A DNA stretch of 33,437 bases. It comes from an uncultured Bacteroidales bacterium. Lineage in GTDB: Bacteria > Bacteroidota > Bacteroidia > Bacteroidales > UBA4417. Positions 17,851 to 26,786 of the stretch are shown piece by piece. The notes under the pieces are model-generated. The model did no database searches. It worked only from the letters and a program-made list of their open reading frames with translations, and was not told the DNA's origin. The first letter of the stretch is position 1. The number at the start of each line of letters is the position of its first letter. The DNA is taken from NCBI GenBank assembly GCA_903878265.1, contig CAIRHD010000039.1, forward strand, positions 1 through 33,437, read 5' to 3'. Both the position numbers and the translations under genes were made by a program.

Positions 17851-18879
17851 TATTTTTTTTGCTGCAAGGGCTTTTTCCCAATTCCAGGCTGCAAGCATCA
17901 TTTCGTCCACATTTTTTTCGGCTTTCCAACCCAATTCTTCGTTGGCAAAACGGGTATCGGCCCATACCATTTCCACGTCACCGGGTCGGCGCGGAACAAT
18001 TTTATAGTTGAGTTTCTCGCCGCTCACTTTTTCAAAAGCATTTATTACATCCATGACCGAATAACCAATGCCGGTTCCGAGGTTGAATATTTCGAGATCG
18101 AGTTTACATTTGCCGTTGAGCATCCGTTCCACAGCTACCACATGGGCTTTTGCGATATCGACCACATGGATATAATCGCGCACGGCAGTTCCATCAGGAG
18201 TATTGTAATCGTTGCCAAACACGCTAAGGCAAGAACGTTGGCCAATAGCGGTTTGCGTAATGAATGGAACCAGATTGTTGGGGACACCCAATGGCAATTC
18301 ACCAATCAACGACGTGTGGTGTGCGCCAATCGGGTTGAAATACCTAAGTGCTATGGCATGGATTGGATGTGCCATGGTAGTGAATTTCAGGATATCCTCG
18401 CACATTTGCTTGGTATTTCCATAAGGCGACCATGCTGGTTTTATAGGTGCTTTTTCTGTAACCGGCAACTCGTCGGGCTGGCCATACACCGTGCATGAGG
18501 ATGAAAACACGAGGTTTGTAATCCCATTATTTTTCATCCCTTCGAGCAGGTTGATGAGCGATTGCACGTTATTGCGGTAATAATGCAAGGGTTTTTCCAT
18601 CGATTCGCCCACCGCTTTGAAGGCTGCAAAATGAATTATCCCCGAAATATCGGAATGGCGATGCAAAAAATCGGTAGTGCGATCAGCATCGGCGAGGTCG
18701 AATTGTTCAAAGACTGGTACAATCCCTGTTATTTTAGCAATATTATCCAGCACCTCAATGGTTGAATTTGAAAGGTTGTCAATTATAACAACATCATAAC
18801 CATGCTGTTGAAGTTCTACAACTGTATGCGACCCAATAAATCCCGTGCCACCGGTTACAAGTATTTTTTTATTTCCCAT
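17848..18879 (-). CDS. galE: UDP-glucose 4-epimerase
   Basis: Interconverts UDP-glucose and UDP-galactose (EC 5.1.3.2), supplying UDP-galactose for glycan synthesis. The 343-aa extended SDR protein has ILVTGGTGFIGSHTVVEL at the N-terminus, the catalytic serine region FSSSCTVYG, YGNTK (residues 153-157) and the family blocks RYFNPIGAHHTSLIGE, YNTPDGTAVRDYIHVVDIA and YKIVPRRPGDVE in overlapping positions. It is the first enzyme gene of the glycan cluster, 98 nt after the stop of the histidine kinase gene. A perfect 14-bp palindrome lies 54 nt before its ATG. UDP-GlcNAc epimerase activity cannot be excluded. Confidence 0.95.
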   Translation of the reverse strand: MGNKKILVTGGTGFIGSHTVVELQQHGYDVVIIDNLSNSTIEVLDNIAKITGIVPVFEQFDLADADRTTDFLHRHSDISGIIHFAAFKAVGESMEKPLHYYRNNVQSLINLLEGMKNNGITNLVFSSSCTVYGQPDELPVTEKAPIKPAWSPYGNTKQMCEDILKFTTMAHPIHAIALRYFNPIGAHHTSLIGELPLGVPNNLVPFITQTAIGQRSCLSVFGNDYNTPDGTAVRDYIHVVDIAKAHVVAVERMLNGKCKLDLEIFNLGTGIGYSVMDVINAFEKVSGEKLNYKIVPRRPGDVEMVWADTRFANEELGWKAEKNVDEMMLAAWNWEKALAAKKI

Positions 18880-18932
18880 TTTGTTTATGTGGTTTATATA
18901 GTGTTTGTGTATTTTACTGTAAATTTAACCGA

Positions 18933-18946
18933 ATTATCCGGATAAT
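18933..18946. promoter_or_regulatory. 14-bp perfect palindrome upstream of galE, possible operator
   Basis: ATTATCCGGATAAT reads identically on both strands. It lies in the 98-nt gap between the histidine kinase stop and the galE start. A -7-like box (AATATTTG on the minus strand, 18958-18965, seven of eight) is just upstream, so the palindrome would fall close to the start of the galE transcript. It could be an operator or the stem of a short hairpin. Confidence 0.45.
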
Positions 18947-18977
18947 CACAAGGTGTACAAATATTTTCTTTCGCTTA

Positions 18978-21900
18978 TTAAACAATTTGTGGTTTTTGCT
19001 TTTCGCCCCAATATTGAAATGCTTTTTTAAGGTCTTCAACTTTTAGCGGCTTGGTAATATAATCGTCCATGCCTATTTCCATACATTTTTCCTTATCGCT
19101 TTTCATGGCATTTGCAGTCATCGCTATTATAATTGGCCTGTTGGCTTTCAAGTGATCGATTATTACACTTGTTGCCTCGTAGCCGTCCATCTCTGGCATT
19201 TGTATATCCATAAAAATAAGATCATACCGTTGTCTTTTTACCGCCTCTATCACTTCCAACCCATTAGCAACTATATCGGCAGTATAACCAAGTAGTTTCA
19301 GCACGTTCCTGATCATTTTTTGGTTGATGATATTATCTTCGGCAACCAGGATTTCGAATGGATAATCTTCGGCAAGCTTTCCCAAATCCGAATCTGCCAA
19401 AAGGGTATTTGAGGTATTTAGTGCAAGTGGCGAAAGTGCTTTCGACAGGATTTCGGACAATTGCGAATGTTTTATAGGCTTGTTTACATAATAAGCAAAC
19501 AGGTTCTGCATTTCTTCTTTTTGAAAATTGTAGCCAATAGACGTGAGCATTATAAGTGGAAGACCATTTTTGTCCAAGGTTTTTCTAATCTCTTTTGCCA
19601 GCATGATTCCATCCATTTCTGGCATTTGCATGTCTAAAATGCCAATATCGAAAATTTTGTTGGTGCTGTTACTCAGCAGTTCAAGAGCTACTTTCCCTGA
19701 TTCGGCAGCAATGCTTTTCATCCCCCATAATCCGCATTGAAGTTGCAATATTTTTCGGTTGGTAGGATTGTCGTCAACAATAAGCACATTTTTGCCAGAT
19801 AAAATATCCAGACTCTTGTCGTCCTGGTTTGTATCGCTAACCGAAACAGTATATTGTGTTTGTAGGGTAAACCGGAAATCGGATCCTTGTCCTTCGATGC
19901 TTTCGACCCATATTTTACCTTTCATCAGTTTTACGAGGTTAGAAGTTATGGCAAGGCCTAAACCAGTTCCTCCATATTTTCGGGTTGTAGTAGTATCGGC
20001 TTGACTAAATGGCGTAAAAATAGACGTTAGTTTATTTTGAGGTATTCCTATACCGGTGTCTTTTATCGAAAATTCGAGAGTAACAATTTCTTCGGTTTTT
20101 TTAGCTTCCGCTAAATGAATATAAATTTCACCGCTTTCGGTAAATTTAATGGCATTGCCAATAAGGTTGACCAATATTTGTCGCAAACGGAATCCATCGC
20201 CAAAAACATATTGGCTTACATCAGCATCAACAAAATACATAATTTCAATCCGTTTTTCAAGGGCTTTGGGGGCCGAAAGGTCAAGTACGTCCTCAATGCA
20301 GCGCCTTATGTCGAAAGCGTTATTTTCCAATTCCATGTGCCCCGATTCTATCTTCGAGAAATCGAGTATTTCGTTTATGATGCTCAATAAATTATCGCCC
20401 GAAGTTTCAATAATTTCGATATACTCGCGCTGCAACGGGGTGAGGTCGGTATGCAGCAGTATGCTTGTCATGCCAAAAACGCCATTCATTGGTGTACGTA
20501 TTTCGTGGCTCATCGAAGCAAGGAACTCTGATTTTGCTTTATCGGCAGCTTGGGCATTTTCCATTGCCAACCTCAGGTTTTCCTGCGATTCGTATCGGCG
20601 AATGGCATTCCGCACGTTGTTGGCCAACATTTTAAGGGTGCTTTCCTCGCTTGCCGTCCATGGGTGTTCGTTGATGCAATCAGCAAAACCCACCAAACCC
20701 CAGAACGATTCATCTTCGATATCAATGATTGGGACAACCAGAAAAGACTTGATCATTTGCCTTTGGAGCAATACTTTCATTTGACCGGTAAACTCAGATG
20801 TGCGGGTATTTATAGGCTTGTGTTTTAGCAAGTTGGCATACCAGGCACTCTCATCGTGATGGTACACAAACTCGGCTGCTTCCAATGGGTTTATTTGAGC
20901 CAAAATATCAGGAGTAACCCATTGGTAAACACTTTTTACTTTACGGATACCAGCAATTTTATCCGATTCGTTTCTAAATACAAAAATCCGGTCTATTTGC
21001 GAAATCTCCCCAATTGCTTTCAAGGCTTTGGTAATAGAAATATCAGGGTTTTCGCCGGTCAGCAATTGATTGGAAGCTTCGGTCAATCCCTGGAGCATGT
21101 TGCTTTGGCGGAGCAGTTGCGATTCGCCAAGACGGCGATCGGTGTTTTCTTGCAGCAATTCTATTTTTTGTTGGTTAAAAACCCTAATAAGATGTGCTAC
21201 CTGACTGAACTCGTCTTTGTTTTTTTCGAGCAAACCCAATTGCGATACATCCCCATCGCTAAGGCTCGCGGAAATGATTTTCAATGGTTTGCGAACCCAC
21301 ATATAAAGAACGATGAAAAAACTTAAAACAATGAATGACAAAAAGATACATAGAAAAATAAAAACAAACCTGTTTATTTTATTGAAGTGCGACAATTCGG
21401 TATTCGATTTTTCAAATTCCAGAAAAACGGTTTCTTTGGATACCTCATTCAATAATGGTTTATACACGATAAGCGAATCGTTTTCAATCCTGTAAAGATC
21501 TTTCCCTTTTTCACCATAGCTTTTTGATATATTGCATGATGTATTTTTTGAAAGTTCGAGCATAAAAGGCTTGTCCCAGTTTTTGCTGAGCACAAAAATG
21601 CCCCGCGCAGGAGTGCTATGCTTGGTGTCGAGGGTTGGATGTATGGTTGAAGCTGCAATTTCGATAATACCATTTGGCGAATCATAAAAGTAATGTAAGT
21701 AACCGCTGCGCAAAACTGTATTGACCACTTTGCGTTTTTGAGCGGTATCGGCAAAAATTTCTTCTTGCTTGCTGCCAAAATTATACACAAGTTGCCTGTC
21801 GAGGTTGTAAACCAATATGGAACTGAGCTTAAAAGATTCGAGGCTTGTGCCAATGTTGCTCAAAGCCCAATTGTTATCGGGCTTGTTGACATAATAAATA

Positions 21901-22115
21901 AGATCGTCCCAAATTGTATAATCATCAAGAATTTGATCTAATTGGCTGGATTTTACATTTATAGCCGTATTCACCAATTCCACTTGCTGCCCAACCGAAG
22001 ATTGCAGCATCAGGTCATTTTGTTTTTTCTGCGTTTTGAAAAACAGGAACAAGGCCGCACCTAAGAGAATAATAGTTGCCGAAAACAAAAGTAGGATCCT
22101 ATTGCGAATGGTCAT
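18978..22115 (-). CDS. hybrid sensor histidine kinase with CHASE4-like sensor, GAF and two receiver domains
   Basis: A 1045-aa membrane signalling protein. Membrane segments at about 6-26 and 249-273 enclose an extracytoplasmic domain with DDYTIWDD (64-71), the hallmark of CHASE4 sensors. A short HAMP-like linker, a GAF-like domain (about 345-505), a HisKA helix with the phospho-accepting His537 in FLASMSHEIRTPMNGV, and an HATPase domain with NLIGNAIKF, DTGIGIP and GGTGLGLAI follow. Two receiver domains come next, with phospho-acceptor Asp828 (LDMQMPEMDG) and Asp970 (MDIQMPEMDG). No HPt or DNA-binding output domain is visible, so a separate partner is needed. It is co-oriented with and directly upstream of the glycan genes, hinting at control of surface glycan production. 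Confidence 0.92.
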   Translation of the reverse strand: MTIRNRILLLFSATIILLGAALFLFFKTQKKQNDLMLQSSVGQQVELVNTAINVKSSQLDQILDDYTIWDDLIYYVNKPDNNWALSNIGTSLESFKLSSILVYNLDRQLVYNFGSKQEEIFADTAQKRKVVNTVLRSGYLHYFYDSPNGIIEIAASTIHPTLDTKHSTPARGIFVLSKNWDKPFMLELSKNTSCNISKSYGEKGKDLYRIENDSLIVYKPLLNEVSKETVFLEFEKSNTELSHFNKINRFVFIFLCIFLSFIVLSFFIVLYMWVRKPLKIISASLSDGDVSQLGLLEKNKDEFSQVAHLIRVFNQQKIELLQENTDRRLGESQLLRQSNMLQGLTEASNQLLTGENPDISITKALKAIGEISQIDRIFVFRNESDKIAGIRKVKSVYQWVTPDILAQINPLEAAEFVYHHDESAWYANLLKHKPINTRTSEFTGQMKVLLQRQMIKSFLVVPIIDIEDESFWGLVGFADCINEHPWTASEESTLKMLANNVRNAIRRYESQENLRLAMENAQAADKAKSEFLASMSHEIRTPMNGVFGMTSILLHTDLTPLQREYIEIIETSGDNLLSIINEILDFSKIESGHMELENNAFDIRRCIEDVLDLSAPKALEKRIEIMYFVDADVSQYVFGDGFRLRQILVNLIGNAIKFTESGEIYIHLAEAKKTEEIVTLEFSIKDTGIGIPQNKLTSIFTPFSQADTTTTRKYGGTGLGLAITSNLVKLMKGKIWVESIEGQGSDFRFTLQTQYTVSVSDTNQDDKSLDILSGKNVLIVDDNPTNRKILQLQCGLWGMKSIAAESGKVALELLSNSTNKIFDIGILDMQMPEMDGIMLAKEIRKTLDKNGLPLIMLTSIGYNFQKEEMQNLFAYYVNKPIKHSQLSEILSKALSPLALNTSNTLLADSDLGKLAEDYPFEILVAEDNIINQKMIRNVLKLLGYTADIVANGLEVIEAVKRQRYDLIFMDIQMPEMDGYEATSVIIDHLKANRPIIIAMTANAMKSDKEKCMEIGMDDYITKPLKVEDLKKAFQYWGEKQKPQIV

Positions 22116-22667
22116 GGTAACAGGTAAAATTAGAAATCGGCGGTGCCTGACAAATGGGTTTGGTTTGCAGTATAAGTGGCATTAAAGCATTATCCTTATT
22201 AGTACACAAGTAGAATATTTGTTTATTGAAAAATCGGTTAAAAGTAATAAAATATATTAATAGGGATAAAAAAATGTTTCACCTGTATTAATAATTTCGG
22301 TGATAAAAAATGAACACTATAACAAATCGTGAAATAGTAATGTAAAAATATACAATAGCATATTCATGAGTGAAACTGCAATGTAAAAATCAGTACAGTC
22401 CTATTGCTGGCAAAAAAAGTGTAATAGGTGATGATTAGAAAACGCAATTTCCCTAAAAGGATTGATTATTGAACCCTTCTCACGATTATCATTTGATTTG
22501 CTAAGTACAATATATTTCGATCCTTTTACGCGGTCGGGTGCATTTTTGTACTTTTGCCCCAATTACATTTCTCATTTGGAATCTGATAAAACCGAAGTGT
22601 TAAAATTTTGGTAATACTCCGATTCCTCCCAACCTGCAAAATAGTAACAAACCTAAAAAATAAATTT
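22116..22667. other. 552-nt intergenic region between the histidine kinase and pgi
   Basis: AT-rich DNA between two divergent genes. It holds the pgi promoter box near its right end and presumably the histidine kinase promoter, for which I found no exact TAnnTTTG match. CCTATT and AATAGG form a small inverted repeat near 22400-22425, and ATGTAAAAAT occurs twice about 40 nt apart. No convincing small gene was seen. Confidence 0.5.
22549..22556 (+). promoter_or_regulatory. -7 box of the pgi promoter
   Basis: TACTTTTG is an exact TAnnTTTG match 111 nt before the pgi ATG. The -33 element is not clear (a TTTT run lies about 22 nt upstream). The leader would be about 105 nt long. Confidence 0.45.
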
Positions 22668-24317
22668 ATGCTCCCAACCGTAAACCCAACAACCACTTCC
22701 GCCTGGAAAGAACTTGAAGCATATTTCGCAACTTTTAAAGGCACTCAAATGAAGAGCCTTTTTGCTACCGATGCACATCGTTTCGAGAAATACTCGTTGA
22801 AATTTGAGGATATGCTTGTCGATTTCTCTAAAAATATTGTTGACGACCACATATTTTCATTGTTGATGCAATTGGCCAGGGAATGTGGGCTAAAAGATGC
22901 CATTGTAAGTCAGTTTACAGGCGAACGCATCAATAAAACCGAGAACAGGCCGGTTCTTCATACTGCATTGCGGAACAGGGGAAATTCGCCAGTGTATGTG
23001 GATGGGAAAGATGTAATGCCCGATATAAACCGGGTGCTCGCACAAATGAAAGCATTTTCCGAAAGCATTATTTCGGGCGAATGGAAAGGATACACAGGCA
23101 AACCGATAAGCGACATTGTGAACATTGGCATTGGAGGTTCCGATTTAGGGCCACTTATGGTAACTGAAGCGTTGAAACATTATCAGAAAGAAAATATCAA
23201 ACTTCATTTTGTTTCCAATGTTGATGGCACACACATTGCCGAAACCTTGAAACTGGTGAACCCCGAAACCACGCTTTTCATCATCGCTTCCAAAACTTTT
23301 ACAACACAGGAAACCATGGTCAATGCCGAATCGGCAAGAACCTGGTTTCTTTCCCATGCCAACAACACCGATTTTGTCAAACACCATTTTGTAGCTCTTT
23401 CCACCAATGCAAAGTCAGTAGCAGCATTTGGAATCGACACCAAAAATATGTTCGAGTTCTGGGATTGGGTTGGAGGTAGGTATTCGTTATGGTCGGCAAT
23501 TGGGCTTTCGATTGCCTGTGGCATTGGTTTCGAGAATTTCGAGGAACTGCTCGAAGGTGCAAATGCTATGGACAAGCATTTTGAGGAAACCGATTTTGAA
23601 AATAATGTACCAGTAATACTGGCTGCTATTGGTATTTGGTACAACAATTTTTATCGTGCCGAAACCGAAGCTATTTTACCTTACGACCAATATCTCCATC
23701 GTTTTGCAGCGTATTTCCAGCAAGGAAACATGGAAAGCAACGGCAAATACATCGATCGCAACGGCAAAAAAGTTGCTTACCAAACCGGCCCAATCCTTTG
23801 GGGCGAACCTGGAACCAACGGCCAACATGCTTTTTACCAACTTATCCATCAGGGTACAAAAATGATTCCTTGCGATTTTATGGCACCAGCTATCAGCCAC
23901 AACCCGCTGAGTGACCATCACCCAAAACTGCTGGCCAACTTTTTTGCGCAAACCGGAGCGTTGATGCTTGGCAAAACAGCCCAACAAGTTGAATCTGAAT
24001 TGAAATCCGCAGGCAAAAACCAGGCAGAAATTGACGAAATGCTTCCTTACATGGTTTTTGAAGGCAATATACCCACAAACTCTTTCCTCTTCAAAAAGCT
24101 TACCCCACGTACATTAGGCTCATTGATTGCAATGTATGAACAGAAAATTTTTGTTCAGGGCGTAATCTGGAATGTGTATAGTTTCGACCAATGGGGCGTA
24201 CAATTAGGGAAACAATTGGCAAACATCATTTTACCAGAACTAGAAGGAGATTCCGCAGTCAGCAGCCTTGATGCCTCCACAAACGGGCTAATAAACGAAT
24301 ATAAAAGGATGAGATAG
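22668..24317 (+). CDS. pgi: glucose-6-phosphate isomerase
   Basis: Interconverts glucose 6-phosphate and fructose 6-phosphate (EC 5.3.1.9) in the cytoplasm, linking glycolysis with nucleotide-sugar supply. The 549-aa protein has the usual length of the large PGI form, with the SIS-domain segments [18 protein letters not shown] and [14 protein letters not shown], the signature [14 protein letters not shown] (from residue 266), [12 protein letters not shown] with the catalytic Glu, and [14 protein letters not shown]. The ATG at 22668 matches the N-terminal end of the family; a TTG at 22608 in frame would add 20 unrelated residues. It ends in a strong terminator and appears monocistronic. Confidence 0.97.
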   Translation: MLPTVNPTTTSAWKELEAYFATFKGTQMKSLFATDAHRFEKYSLKFEDMLVDFSKNIVDDHIFSLLMQLARECGLKDAIVSQFTGERINKTENRPVLHTALRNRGNSPVYVDGKDVMPDINRVLAQMKAFSESIISGEWKGYTGKPISDIVNIGIGGSDLGPLMVTEALKHYQKENIKLHFVSNVDGTHIAETLKLVNPETTLFIIASKTFTTQETMVNAESARTWFLSHANNTDFVKHHFVALSTNAKSVAAFGIDTKNMFEFWDWVGGRYSLWSAIGLSIACGIGFENFEELLEGANAMDKHFEETDFENNVPVILAAIGIWYNNFYRAETEAILPYDQYLHRFAAYFQQGNMESNGKYIDRNGKKVAYQTGPILWGEPGTNGQHAFYQLIHQGTKMIPCDFMAPAISHNPLSDHHPKLLANFFAQTGALMLGKTAQQVESELKSAGKNQAEIDEMLPYMVFEGNIPTNSFLFKKLTPRTLGSLIAMYEQKIFVQGVIWNVYSFDQWGVQLGKQLANIILPELEGDSAVSSLDASTNGLINEYKRMR

Positions 24318-24347
24318 CACCTATAATATAGTTCTGAAAATTGTTTA

Positions 24348-24375
24348 AAAGCCCTAATGAATCAGGGCTTTTTTT
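24348..24375 (+). terminator. rho-independent terminator after pgi
   Basis: AAAGCCCT (24348-24355) pairs with AGGGCTTT (24364-24371) around an eight-base loop, followed by further T to 24375. It lies 30 nt after the pgi stop. Confidence 0.85.
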
Positions 24376-24383
24376 ATGACAGC

Positions 24384-24411
24384 TTGTCAGTTTTTGATTG
24401 CAGTCTGACAA
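24384..24411. repeat. inverted repeat TTGTCAG / CTGACAA upstream of hsp20
   Basis: TTGTCAG (24384-24390) and CTGACAA (24405-24411) are perfect seven-base inverted repeats separated by 14 nt, and TCTGACA appears again near 24444. They lie just behind the pgi terminator, about 210-240 nt upstream of hsp20. A regulatory role for hsp20 is possible but unproven. The rest of the 24318-24621 gap shows no gene. Confidence 0.35.
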
Positions 24412-24610
24412 TAAGTATAATAACTGAAACATGAAAAGGCAATCTGACATTTCCCTAAGTAATTTTGTCATAAAAAATATAGGAATATTTGAGTACAAAC
24501 TTCAGGTATCCTGTAGTTTAAGAAATATTAGCCGCATTAGAATTTTGGCATTTATTTTGTTGTACGCTATCCAAAATTAATTAACTCAAGTTGTTTAACC
24601 AATCAAAAAA

Positions 24611-24616
24611 AGGAGG
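24611..24616 (+). promoter_or_regulatory. strong Shine-Dalgarno site of hsp20
   Basis: AGGAGG preceded by a run of A lies five nt before the ATG at 24622. It stands out because no other gene in the window has a comparable site, and most Bacteroidota mRNAs lack one. It also fixes the hsp20 start. Confidence 0.7.
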
Positions 24617-24621
24617 CTATC

Positions 24622-25068
24622 ATGTCACTAATTAAAAGAGAAAGTTATCTGCCGGCATGGTCAAATTTCTTTGGGGATTTTTTACACCATGACTGGTACG
24701 ACTGGTCCAACCAGAATTATTCGCTTACCAACACCACCTTGCCATCAGTGAACATCAAAGACACAGAAGAAGCGTTTTTTGTCGAGATGGCAGCTCCAGG
24801 AATGGTAAAAGATGATTTCAAAATCGAACTGACAAACAATCTTCTTACCATCTTTTCGGAGAAACAATCCGAGAATCAAGTTAAAGACAAGGAACGGATT
24901 TCGAGGCGCGAATTCAGTTACCAATCGTTCAGCCGTTCGTTCATTTTGCCAGCAATAGTAGATAATGAAAGAATTGCTGCTAAGTACGAAAATGGCATCC
25001 TATCTATCAATATTCCAAAAAAAGAGGAAGCTAAACCGAAACCCACCAAGCAAATCACGGTTTCGTAA
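24622..25068 (+). CDS. Hsp20/alpha-crystallin family small heat-shock protein
   Basis: A 148-aa small heat-shock chaperone that would hold unfolding proteins in oligomeric assemblies in the cytoplasm. The alpha-crystallin domain runs from about residue 40 to 135, with PSVNIKDTEEAFFVEMAAPG, SRREFSYQSFSRSFILP and the A-x-Y-x-NGIL motif (AAKYENGILSINIPKK). A short tail ends in KQITVS, where ITV fits the C-terminal I-x-I/V anchor. The N-terminal arm is rich in aromatic residues (W, F, Y). The strong Shine-Dalgarno and the strong terminator on both sides suggest a single-gene unit tuned for high translation. No CIRCE element was seen upstream. Confidence 0.93.
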   Translation: MSLIKRESYLPAWSNFFGDFLHHDWYDWSNQNYSLTNTTLPSVNIKDTEEAFFVEMAAPGMVKDDFKIELTNNLLTIFSEKQSENQVKDKERISRREFSYQSFSRSFILPAIVDNERIAAKYENGILSINIPKKEEAKPKPTKQITVS

Positions 25069-25071
25069 CAT

Positions 25072-25101
25072 AAAAAACCGGTCGGCAGCGACCGGTTTTT
25101 T
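25072..25101 (+). terminator. rho-independent terminator after hsp20
   Basis: CCGGTCG (25078-25084) pairs with CGACCGG (25089-25095) around a GCAG tetraloop, flanked by six A on the left and six T on the right. The A and T runs make it workable in both directions. It begins three nt after the hsp20 stop. Confidence 0.9.
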
Positions 25102-25420
25102 ATTTAATGTATTTCCAAATTGTTCGTTAATGAATTTCAATAATCATATTATCAGCATTATACAAATTATTCTTTCGCTTTCGAATATGTTGATAATCTA
25201 TGTTTAAATTCATTTTGCAAGTCCAATGAAACAGTTTTTCCCTATGCTATAAATAAAAACTTACAGGGCATTGCTTCGATGGTCAATTTGGTAAAACGAT
25301 TAAACGTCCCTTTGTTATCGATTTACAACCTATCATCAAATTATTTTTTCTGTTTTTCCGAAACAGGTTGACAGCGAATGTAATAATTGTATATTTATCG
25401 AAAATTTAATCGGAACATTT
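25102..25420. other. intergenic region between hsp20 and the PQQ-like protein gene
   Basis: About 320 nt of AT-rich DNA without a convincing gene. Its right end carries the promoter-like elements of the downstream gene. The rest shows no recognised repeat or RNA structure. Confidence 0.5.
25368..25397 (+). promoter_or_regulatory. promoter of the PQQ-like beta-propeller gene
   Basis: TTG (25368-25370, within TTGACA) and TATATTTA (25390-25397, seven of eight bases of TAnnTTTG) are 19 nt apart, the usual Bacteroidota spacing. The ATG follows 23 nt later. Confidence 0.45.
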
Positions 25421-26641
25421 ATGAAATATTTATTGACCATAATCCTGACTTTCTTGATGGTTTTCAACCAGTTAACCGCACAGGATGCCGCCCAATGGAG
25501 AGGCAAAAACCGCGATGGCATATATAACGAAACAGGCTTGCTCCGTTCGTGGCCCGAAAGTGGCCCTACACTTTTATGGCATTACGACAACATTGGCGAA
25601 GGGCATTCATCGGCTGCGGTTGTTTCGCACGATATGGTTTACACTGCTGGGATGCTCGATGGCAAAGGCCACATATTTGCATTTTCACTCGATGGCAAAC
25701 TTGTTTGGGATACACCGTATGGCGACGAATGGGCGGAGAATTATCCCGGAACCCGCACTACTCCGCTGATCAACGACGGTAAAGTATATCTGATGAGTTC
25801 GTTCGGCAAGATTGTCTGCCTATCGGCTGATAAGGGAAATATGCTCTGGTCAGTCGAAAACATGAAAGAATACGATGGGCGCAATATAGTTTGGGGCGTT
25901 ACCGAAAATCTGCTTATTGATGGCGAAAAACTCTTTTGCACCGTTGGTGGCGAAAAAAACAATGTAATTGCACTGAACAAAAACACTGGAAAACTGATAT
26001 GGAGCAATCCCGGAAACGGACAAATAAGCGCTTATTGCTCCCCCGCTTTAATAACATTGCCCTCCCGGAAAATAGTTGTTACCATGACGGAAAAATCCAT
26101 TCTTGGTATTGATGCAGAAACCGGCTGGAAACTTTGGGACTACGAACAGATTAACATGTATGCCGTACATGCCAACACACCTTTGTACAAGGATGGTTTT
26201 CTGTATTGCGTTTCAGGATATGGCTATGGAGGCGTGATGCTGAAACTGTCAATTGATGGAAGCTCGGTTGAAAAAGTGTGGAAAAATGCAGTTCTCGACA
26301 GCCGAATGGGTGGAATGGTTTTACTCAACGGACGTGTTTACGGGCTTGGCGATAAAATCAAAGGCTTGCATTGCCTCGACTGGAAAACAGGGGAAGAAGT
26401 TGCTTTCGAAAAATTTAATGGAAAACCTGGTACCATAATTTCAGCCGAAGGCTTGATTTATACATACGACGAAGGTGGAATTGTTGCGTTAATAGAGCCA
26501 ACAGCAACAGGTTTTAACAAAATCAGCTCTTTTAAAATACCTTATGGAGCTGATCAACATTGGGCGCATCTGGTAATCGATAATGGTAGGTTGTACATTC
26601 GCCATGGTAATTCGCTGATGGTTTATGATATAAGGAAGTAA
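25421..26641 (+). CDS. secreted PQQ-binding-like beta-propeller repeat protein
   Basis: A 406-aa exported protein. The N-terminal signal peptide ends at LTAQ (about residue 21), followed by QWRGKNRDGIY, the characteristic start of PQQ-like propeller proteins in this phylum. Repeats of the type GKVYLMSSFGKIVCLSADKG, NNVIALNKNTGKLIWS and ILGIDAETGWKLWDYE form the blades of an eight-bladed or incomplete propeller. No dehydrogenase catalytic residues or cytochrome motif were recognised, so it is probably a binding or scaffold protein in the periplasm or outside the cell rather than a quinoprotein enzyme. It has its own promoter-like elements and no obvious operon partner. Confidence 0.88.
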   Translation: MKYLLTIILTFLMVFNQLTAQDAAQWRGKNRDGIYNETGLLRSWPESGPTLLWHYDNIGEGHSSAAVVSHDMVYTAGMLDGKGHIFAFSLDGKLVWDTPYGDEWAENYPGTRTTPLINDGKVYLMSSFGKIVCLSADKGNMLWSVENMKEYDGRNIVWGVTENLLIDGEKLFCTVGGEKNNVIALNKNTGKLIWSNPGNGQISAYCSPALITLPSRKIVVTMTEKSILGIDAETGWKLWDYEQINMYAVHANTPLYKDGFLYCVSGYGYGGVMLKLSIDGSSVEKVWKNAVLDSRMGGMVLLNGRVYGLGDKIKGLHCLDWKTGEEVAFEKFNGKPGTIISAEGLIYTYDEGGIVALIEPTATGFNKISSFKIPYGADQHWAHLVIDNGRLYIRHGNSLMVYDIRK

Positions 26642-26786
26642 CTCAGGGAAATTGAACCTGTTTTTGGTTAATTTGGTTTGATTTTGATCTTGGTTCATCC
26701 CAAAATACACGACTTACAAATTACGATTTACGATTTGTTTTCAGCGAGTTATACTTGTCAATCGTAATTCGGACATCGTAAATTAA

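Noticed and set aside
17773-18498. A 241-codon plus-strand frame antisense to galE
   Set aside because: galE on the minus strand has all catalytic motifs; the antisense frame is a shadow.
22400-22425. CCTATT/AATAGG inverted repeat in the region before pgi
   Set aside because: The arms are only six bases with a long loop in AT-rich DNA and no T-tract; chance is likely.
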